DNA of 8,853 nucleotides from Promethearchaeota archaeon (lineage in GTDB: Archaea; Asgardarchaeota; Lokiarchaeia; Sigynarchaeales; SOKP01). The stretch's first letter is position 1. Every line of letters starts with the position of its first letter. Below, piece after piece: positions 4,683 to 8,853 of this stretch. The translations under genes were made by a program, and so were the position numbers. Under the pieces are notes generated by a model, which made no database searches, was not told the DNA's origin, and was given only the letters and a program-made list of their open reading frames with translations. The stretch lies in the NCBI GenBank assembly GCA_014730295.1, contig WJIN01000123.1, forward strand, positions 1 to 8,853. Direction: 5' to 3'.

Positions 4683-6116
4683 ATGTCTGTTCAAGAAAAG
4701 TTTAAGGAGATACTTGAAAAATATGAGTTTGCCATTCTCGATTATATATTTCTTTCTCCGAAAGATGATCTTTCGAAATTCCAAAAAAAAGTATTGACGA
4801 ATGCTACTACGATTTTAGAGGAGAATCTTGTGGGAGATGTGAAATATTTCGGAGGGTTAGTTAAGAAGAATGAAGATTCTTTTGAGGAGTATCTCAATAG
4901 AATAAAAACTGAGATAGAGAAGGGAGAGAACGAAGATGTTAAAAAAGGACTGAACAATTTATTTAAAGAATATAAAAAAAAACTCGAAGAATATATAGAG
5001 AAAGTATGTTATGCGATTTTACCCGTAAAAGAGATGCCTTGGACAGATGTGTTATTTAGAACTGCGCCGAGAATGTCCATTCATGAAGATTCAGTAGAAC
5101 TTTACGATTCTCGCATCGCCTATTATGGAGAGATAAAATCGCTCATTTCAAAAACTACTATTTTTGGCACTCTTAAGGGCGAGGTGCCACTTTTTGCACC
5201 TGTTATGGGCAAATTAGACTTAGATTTTGAGTTTAAAGAATCTGAAGAAGGAGCGAAAAAATCATATAATTTTGCCTATATTAGCGCAATTATAGATTCC
5301 TTAGACAAATCATCAACGAAAAGTCACCTTGCCCGATACCATGAAGGATATCAACGCCATGGAGAGCCGATCTGTGATTTTTTAATGGAAGATGATGATC
5401 TGACGGGTGTGATGAAGAATCTTACATCTGGAGTTGAATCTGGACGGGTTGACTCAGAAATGGCGGTCTCAGCGATTGCCTTACCGCAGCCTTCTGATAA
5501 TACCACACTTGTTGTGGTCCTAAACGATGGAAATGAAGAGAAAGATTTCGAAATTTGTTTTGAAGCAGTATTACGATTTTCTGCCGCGTGCTATAATGCT
5601 CCATCACTAGAGACACCTCCCTCTCAAGTGCAATCCACTCAACAAAGCGGAGGAGTAACCACACCTGGAGGGCAAGAATTGAAACAATGGACAGCAGAAG
5701 AATTAGCGGAGGAAGCGCAAAAAAGAAATGCTTCTTCCTTGCCAGAAGGTGTCGGTGTTTGGACTGAGGAGGAACTCAAAAAAATGAGTGAACAGAGAGG
5801 TTCGGGCCTACCTGAAGGAATGGAAGTGTGGACTGAAGAAGAATTAGAAGACTTGGCCAAAAAACGACAAGGTGGATTGGATATCCCCGAATGGGAACCT
5901 GATGAGGGAATGAAGGAATGTTCGAATTGTGGGTATGCTTTACGGGAAGGCTGGTCCGAATGTCCTGTATGTGGGACTCCGGTAGGTGAGGCAACTTCGA
6001 GTACAGAAGAGCAAGAGCAAGAGAAAGAACCCGAGCCTGAAACGGCGGAGCCCCCTCCAGAAGAGTCCGATGATGAATTTTTAACCGAGGAAGATCAACC
6101 TTCTGATGATCAATGA
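4683..6116 (+). CDS. Zinc-ribbon protein with WTxEEL repeats and acidic tail, unknown function
   Basis: This is a 477-aa cytosolic-looking protein that I do not recognise as a named family. Residues 1-110 are helical and lysine/glutamate rich. Residues 111-305 look like a mixed alpha/beta domain (for example TTLVVVLNDG at 274-283). A Pro/Ser/Gln linker (308-330) leads to three repeats of about 23 residues, anchored by QWTAEEL (335-341), VWTEEEL (359-365) and VWTEEEL (382-388), separated by SLPEG/GLPEG turns. A zinc ribbon follows, CSNCGY...CPVCG (Cys413, 416, 427, 430). The last 40 residues are a disordered, strongly acidic Glu/Asp/Pro tail. There is no signal peptide or membrane helix. It lies upstream of the Arf-like GTPase on the same strand, but the 165-nt gap has its own TATA-like and T-tract signals, so co-transcription is uncertain. 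A scaffold or adaptor role is a guess from the repeats and tail. Confidence 0.8.
   Translation: MSVQEKFKEILEKYEFAILDYIFLSPKDDLSKFQKKVLTNATTILEENLVGDVKYFGGLVKKNEDSFEEYLNRIKTEIEKGENEDVKKGLNNLFKEYKKKLEEYIEKVCYAILPVKEMPWTDVLFRTAPRMSIHEDSVELYDSRIAYYGEIKSLISKTTIFGTLKGEVPLFAPVMGKLDLDFEFKESEEGAKKSYNFAYISAIIDSLDKSSTKSHLARYHEGYQRHGEPICDFLMEDDDLTGVMKNLTSGVESGRVDSEMAVSAIALPQPSDNTTLVVVLNDGNEEKDFEICFEAVLRFSAACYNAPSLETPPSQVQSTQQSGGVTTPGGQELKQWTAEELAEEAQKRNASSLPEGVGVWTEEELKKMSEQRGSGLPEGMEVWTEEELEDLAKKRQGGLDIPEWEPDEGMKECSNCGYALREGWSECPVCGTPVGEATSSTEEQEQEKEPEPETAEPPPEESDDEFLTEEDQPSDDQ
5673..5900 (+). repeat. Three WTxEEL protein repeats
   Basis: Three in-frame units have Trp codons at 5688, 5760 and 5829, a period of 69-72 bases. 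Each reads W-T-(A/E)-E-E-L followed by a charged helix ending KR or QR, and the first two are followed by LPEG. A fourth, degenerate Trp (IPEWEPDEG) precedes the zinc ribbon. The units look like short linear binding motifs on a flexible linker, not a folded repeat domain. Confidence 0.7.
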
Positions 6117-6141
6117 AGGTACCCAGTAGTAATTAATTCAT

Positions 6142-6154
6142 CTATATATAATAC
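6142..6154 (+). promoter_or_regulatory. TATA box between the zinc-ribbon and GTPase genes
   Basis: CTATATATAATAC is one of the cleanest TATA boxes in the window. It predicts a start near 6173. It could drive the GTPase with a leader of about 110 nt, or a short RNA ending in the T-tracts at 6226-6241. Confidence 0.45.
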
Positions 6155-6225
6155 GGATACACACCAATCATGCTGTAGTACTCCTCTTCACATCTAAATC
6201 TTTGATTACCAAGAACTTCCAAAAA

Positions 6226-6241
6226 TTTTTTAGCTTTTTTT
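6226..6241 (+). terminator. Double T-tract between the zinc-ribbon and GTPase genes
   Basis: T6 (6226-6231), AGC, then T7 (6235-6241) lie 110 nt past the stop of the zinc-ribbon gene. This is a plausible terminator for that gene. The same AT-rich stretch is also a possible weak TATA element for a leaderless GTPase transcript. Confidence 0.4.
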
Positions 6242-6281
6242 AATTATCTAAAACATTGAAATAAATTTCTCTGGAATTTCA

Positions 6282-7346
6282 TTGCTATTAAATATCTTTT
6301 TGCTTAAGGGAAAAAATCTGTGTGATTTGGACCATCTCAATATGTATTCTTATCCCAACGATCTGGATAAAATAAATATCGAACAGAAAGATATTATTCG
6401 CAAAATTATATATGGACACGATCATGGCAGTCTGATTAACAAATCAAGACCGATAAAAAGTCAGAACCCCCCCATAAATACCAAAAAACCTCACTCTGCT
6501 AAATATGTGATAGATGATCCGATTCCACAAACGATCGAAGGATTAAATCTCTATACTACGTGTATTAATGGAAGAATTAGTCTCGGACTTGTTTTTGATG
6601 AGGAGGACAATCCCTATGATTACAAAGAAATTTTATTAGAATTACTCCATGAATATCTGAACATAGAATCCTCATTTTCATTCCAAGATGAGATCGAAAT
6701 TGAAAATTTATTGATTTCGCTTTTTATCGGAATCCGCAGGTTTGGTGATGAGGTTGTAGACAAAAAACCGCAGACCGAATACCACTATCAAGAACAACTC
6801 TTTGTAAAGGTCTTTCTGTTTGGCGTACAAGAGGTAGGAAAGACGAGTATGGTCAGGCGGATGAAAACAGGTAAGTTTAATGATAATTATTTCACCCCAA
6901 CGAGAAAGTTTAATATTGAATACGTGAAAGAGGAAGAAGGTTTTTTAGCCATATGGGATATGCCCGGCCAGAGAGCATTTAGAAAAAAATGGCTTTTAGG
7001 TCTCCAAGATTCGAATATTCTCATTTATATGATCGATGTATCCAATCAACTCCAATTTGAAGAATCAAAACGAGAATTTTGGCGAATTCTAAATCGCTAT
7101 GAACTCAAAAACGTCCCGTTAATCATTTTAGGAAACAAAATCGATCTGATGAATCATTCAAATGGTAATAATATGAATAAAATGCAGCTTCACAGACTCG
7201 AACAAGAGATTTTCGACTTTTTCGAATTCGATCGCATTTCGGGGAGAGAATGGAAATTTCTTTTCACTTCGGTAAAAACGGGATATAATATAGATAATGT
7301 TTTGAATACTGTGTTTAAGATGATCTCATCATTAGATCTTTTCTAA
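6282..7346 (+). CDS. Arf-like small GTPase with N-terminal longin-like domain
   Basis: This is a 354-aa two-domain protein. The C-terminal half (about 173-354) is a small GTPase with all five motifs: G1 GVQEVGKT (181-188), G2 Thr207 in PTRKFN, G3 WDMPGQ (225-230), G4 NKID (285-288) and G5 TSVK (329-332). PTxxFN and WDxxGQ are the Arf/Arl/Sar-type forms; Gln230 corresponds to the catalytic Ras Gln61. The N-terminal ~165 residues are not the short Arf helix. They follow a longin-like order: strand LLNIFLLKG, helix 31-44, a low-complexity loop (about 46-80), a strand hairpin LYTTCINGRISLGLVFDEED, then two helices. There is no lipidation Cys at the C-terminus and no N-terminal Gly for myristoylation. 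The start is TTG 6282; no ATG exists between the upstream stop at 6249 and the domain, so the true start could differ by a few codons. GTP binding is well supported. The membrane or partner it acts on is unknown. Confidence 0.85.
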   Translation: MLLNIFLLKGKNLCDLDHLNMYSYPNDLDKINIEQKDIIRKIIYGHDHGSLINKSRPIKSQNPPINTKKPHSAKYVIDDPIPQTIEGLNLYTTCINGRISLGLVFDEEDNPYDYKEILLELLHEYLNIESSFSFQDEIEIENLLISLFIGIRRFGDEVVDKKPQTEYHYQEQLFVKVFLFGVQEVGKTSMVRRMKTGKFNDNYFTPTRKFNIEYVKEEEGFLAIWDMPGQRAFRKKWLLGLQDSNILIYMIDVSNQLQFEESKREFWRILNRYELKNVPLIILGNKIDLMNHSNGNNMNKMQLHRLEQEIFDFFEFDRISGREWKFLFTSVKTGYNIDNVLNTVFKMISSLDLF

Positions 7347-7377
7347 AATATATGAGAATTATAGAGTTTGAATTGGA

Positions 7378-7384
7378 TTTTTTT
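7378..7384 (+). terminator. T7 tract after the GTPase gene
   Basis: Seven T residues lie 31 bases past the GTPase stop, between convergent genes. No hairpin is evident. The fucosidase remnant coming the other way has no matching T-tract in this gap. Confidence 0.4.
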
Positions 7385-7401
7385 ATTAAGACCAATACCT
7401 C

Positions 7402-8562
7402 TTATAATGAAATCTTAAAGGATACTGCTGATGAGTCAATAATTTTCTTAGGAAACGAGATTAATAAGTCTTCTTCTTTTAAATCCCATTCAATTTTTCC
7501 CTTATACCCGAGAAGTTCAACATTCAAGACATTATTCACTCCAATATTCTTTATAACTATGATATCATTTTGAGGCTTGCCTAAGATTATAGCATATAGA
7601 ATTTCATTTTTATGCGTGAACCTCACTTGCAGTCCTTCCCGAGTTATACCTTCTGCAAATCTCCACGGTCTTGTCTCAAATATGGCTTCTCCATTACTAT
7701 TTAACCATTCACCCAATTCCAGAAGAACTTTTTTTTGAAGTTCGGGAATTTTTCCATTTGCTTGTGGGCCAATATTTAATAAAAGATTTCCATTTTTCGA
7801 TACTATATCGGCAAACATATGAATTAATTCTTTGCCCGATAAATAATCCTCCTCTGTTTCAAATCTATTATATCCAAATGAAGTTCCAATTCCTCTGCAT
7901 GTTTCCCACTTTCTCTTTTTGATTTTCTTCGATATTTCATATTCGGGGGTAAGAAAATCATAATGAATGAGTTTACTAAATTTCTTTTTTTCAGGATCTA
8001 ATTGCTTCCACCTATCGTTAATAACACCTAATGGCTGCCTATTGTAAAAATAAGCAAATAATTCAAGGAGGTTGGTCCCTGGAGGATAACCCATATCTGC
8101 CCAGAGTATCATGGGACCATAATTCTCTATTAATTCATAGATGTGTGTATTTACATAATCCGTGTATTCTGGGGGGTTGATATAATTTTCTAAAAAACTT
8201 TGGGCATCTTTAATGGGATTTAAATTAAATGTCCAATCCCATGCTGTACAATAATAAAATCCCATTTGTAATCCTTCTTCTTTCACCGCGTCTGTGAGCT
8301 CACCCACTATATCTCTACTTGCAAAATAATTTTGCTTTTTGGGATTGGGTTGTTTACTTGGCCATAAAAGAAATCCGTCAGAGTGTTTCGTAGTCAATAC
8401 GACATATCTTGCACCTATCTTTTTGAAAATCTTTACCCATTCTTTTGGATTCCATTCCTTTATTGTGTTATTAAATATTGGAACAAACTGATCGTAAGAA
8501 AAATTCTCTCCATAGGTTTCTTTATGATATTTTTTACTCTGATATCTTTTTTTATTAATACT
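7402..8562 (-). pseudogene. Alpha-L-fucosidase (GH29), 5'-truncated
   Basis: GH29 enzymes release terminal L-fucose from glycans by a retaining mechanism. The open frame (386 codons from 8562) reads YHKETYGENFSYDQF, then GARYVVLTTKHSDGF, then LWADMGYPP, whose Asp (codon 156, at 8095-8097) matches the catalytic nucleophile as in the Thermotoga enzyme. TPEYE carries the likely acid/base Glu (codon 207, at 7942-7944), followed by CRGIGTSFGYN and VSKNGNLLLNIGP, then the C-terminal beta-sandwich ending naturally in VSFKISL. The N-terminal ~75-80 residues, including the substrate-binding FIHWG segment, are absent: an in-frame TGA at 8563-8565 immediately precedes the homology. There is no ATG before the conserved core; the first TTG (8395-8397) would remove another 55 conserved codons. 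I therefore read it as a recently truncated gene, although a downstream-initiated fragment or an assembly artefact cannot be excluded. Confidence 0.8.
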
Positions 8563-8853
8563 TCAATAACAAGAAAATGAGAATAGCCCCAATATATACC
8601 CAAAAATCATTAATATTTTCAAGATCAAAGAAAAAAAATCGTTCCCATACAGAGAAAATTATTAAAGTAATGAAGGAGCATGGGAATGGACGCCCGCCTT
8701 GATTTATAATAAACCAAAAAGTAGAGCAGGCGTAAACCCATAATATAAAAAATTGCTTTCTCATTGGTTCCGTACACGGTATTATGGAGTAGGACAAAAA
8801 GTAAGGTCGAGCCAATGCCCGCGAGAAGCACAAAAATCTTCTTTGATACCATA
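8555..8853 (-). CDS. CPBP-family intramembrane metalloprotease, C-terminal part, frame break
   Basis: CPBP (CAAX protease/bacteriocin-processing, Abi) proteins are multi-pass membrane glutamic-type or metalloproteases. The first frame, from the right edge, shows FVLLH (the FxxxH motif) in a membrane helix, a linker helix around GLRLLYFLVYY, and HYFNN (the HxxxN motif), then stops at 8625-8627. Shifting one base within the run of eight T at 8631-8638 (minus-strand sense) continues into FDLENINDFWVYIGAILIFLLLKY-like sequence, a final membrane helix ending at TAA 8555-8557. The EExxxR motif would lie beyond the window, so the gene is partial. The ATG at 8850-8852 is probably internal. The frame break may be a homopolymer sequencing error or a real mutation. 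The 3' end overlaps the truncated fucosidase frame by 8 bases. Confidence 0.6.
   Translation of the reverse strand, partial: WYQRRFLCFSRALARPYFLSYSIIPCTEPMRKQFFILWVYACSTFWFIINQGGRPFPCSFITLIIFSVWERFFFFDLENINDFWVYIGAILIFLLLKY

Noticed and set aside
5673..5900. LC3/Atg8-type interaction motifs in the Trp repeats
   Set aside because: The usual spacing is aromatic-x-x-aliphatic; here the Leu is five residues after the Trp, so the motif does not fit.
5422..5994. Several minus-strand open frames opposite the zinc-ribbon gene
   Set aside because: They are antisense shadows of a gene with clear zinc-ribbon and repeat motifs, a ribosome-binding site and a promoter.
7352..7573. 73-codon plus-strand frame after the GTPase
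   Set aside because: Most of it is opposite the conserved C-terminal domain of the fucosidase, it has no ribosome-binding site, and it contains the T7 tract.

Overview
The window looks like chromosomal DNA of an uncultivated archaeon, most likely an Asgard (Lokiarchaeota-like) lineage. It is AT-rich. Genes are preceded by archaeal TATA-like boxes (some apparently leaderless) and followed by T-tracts rather than bacterial promoters and terminators. It also encodes an Arf-like small GTPase with an N-terminal extension, a longin-like regulator and archaeal-type ribbon-helix-helix (RHH) proteins. The lineage is inferred from gene content only; there is no rRNA or other marker gene.

Layout. Positions 1-108 (minus) may hold the 5' end of a membrane protein running off the left edge. 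Positions 254-418 (plus) hold an unannotated 54-codon ORF, richer in GC than its surroundings, with its own TATA-like box and T9 tract. Positions 638-2812 (minus) are a two-gene operon: a 294-aa longin-like/ACT-like protein, then a 417-aa divergent protein of the GalT/HIT nucleotidyltransferase superfamily, 36 nt apart. Positions 3049-4103 (minus) carry two paralogous RHH regulators, each with its own promoter and terminator; a GCTTAATATTTAAGC palindrome and degenerate copies lie upstream. Positions 4683-6116 (plus) encode a 477-aa orphan protein with an uncharacterised N-terminal domain, three WTxEEL repeats, a four-Cys zinc ribbon and an acidic tail. Positions 6282-7346 (plus) encode the Arf-like GTPase with a longin-like N-terminal half. 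Positions 7402-8853 (minus) carry a damaged pair: a GH29 alpha-L-fucosidase lacking its first ~75-80 residues, and the C-terminal part of a CPBP-family membrane protease with a one-base frame break in a homopolymer.

How the genes may work together. The 294-aa protein and the GTPase appear to share a longin-like domain, the fold class that binds and regulates small GTPases in eukaryotes and Asgard archaea, so a GTPase/longin signalling module is a reasonable hypothesis. The zinc-ribbon repeat protein lies directly upstream of the GTPase on the same strand and could be a partner or adaptor. The RHH pair probably regulates itself through the palindromes. The fucosidase/CPBP end looks like a degraded accessory region. 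I found no CRISPR array, tRNA, rRNA, transposase or integrase.
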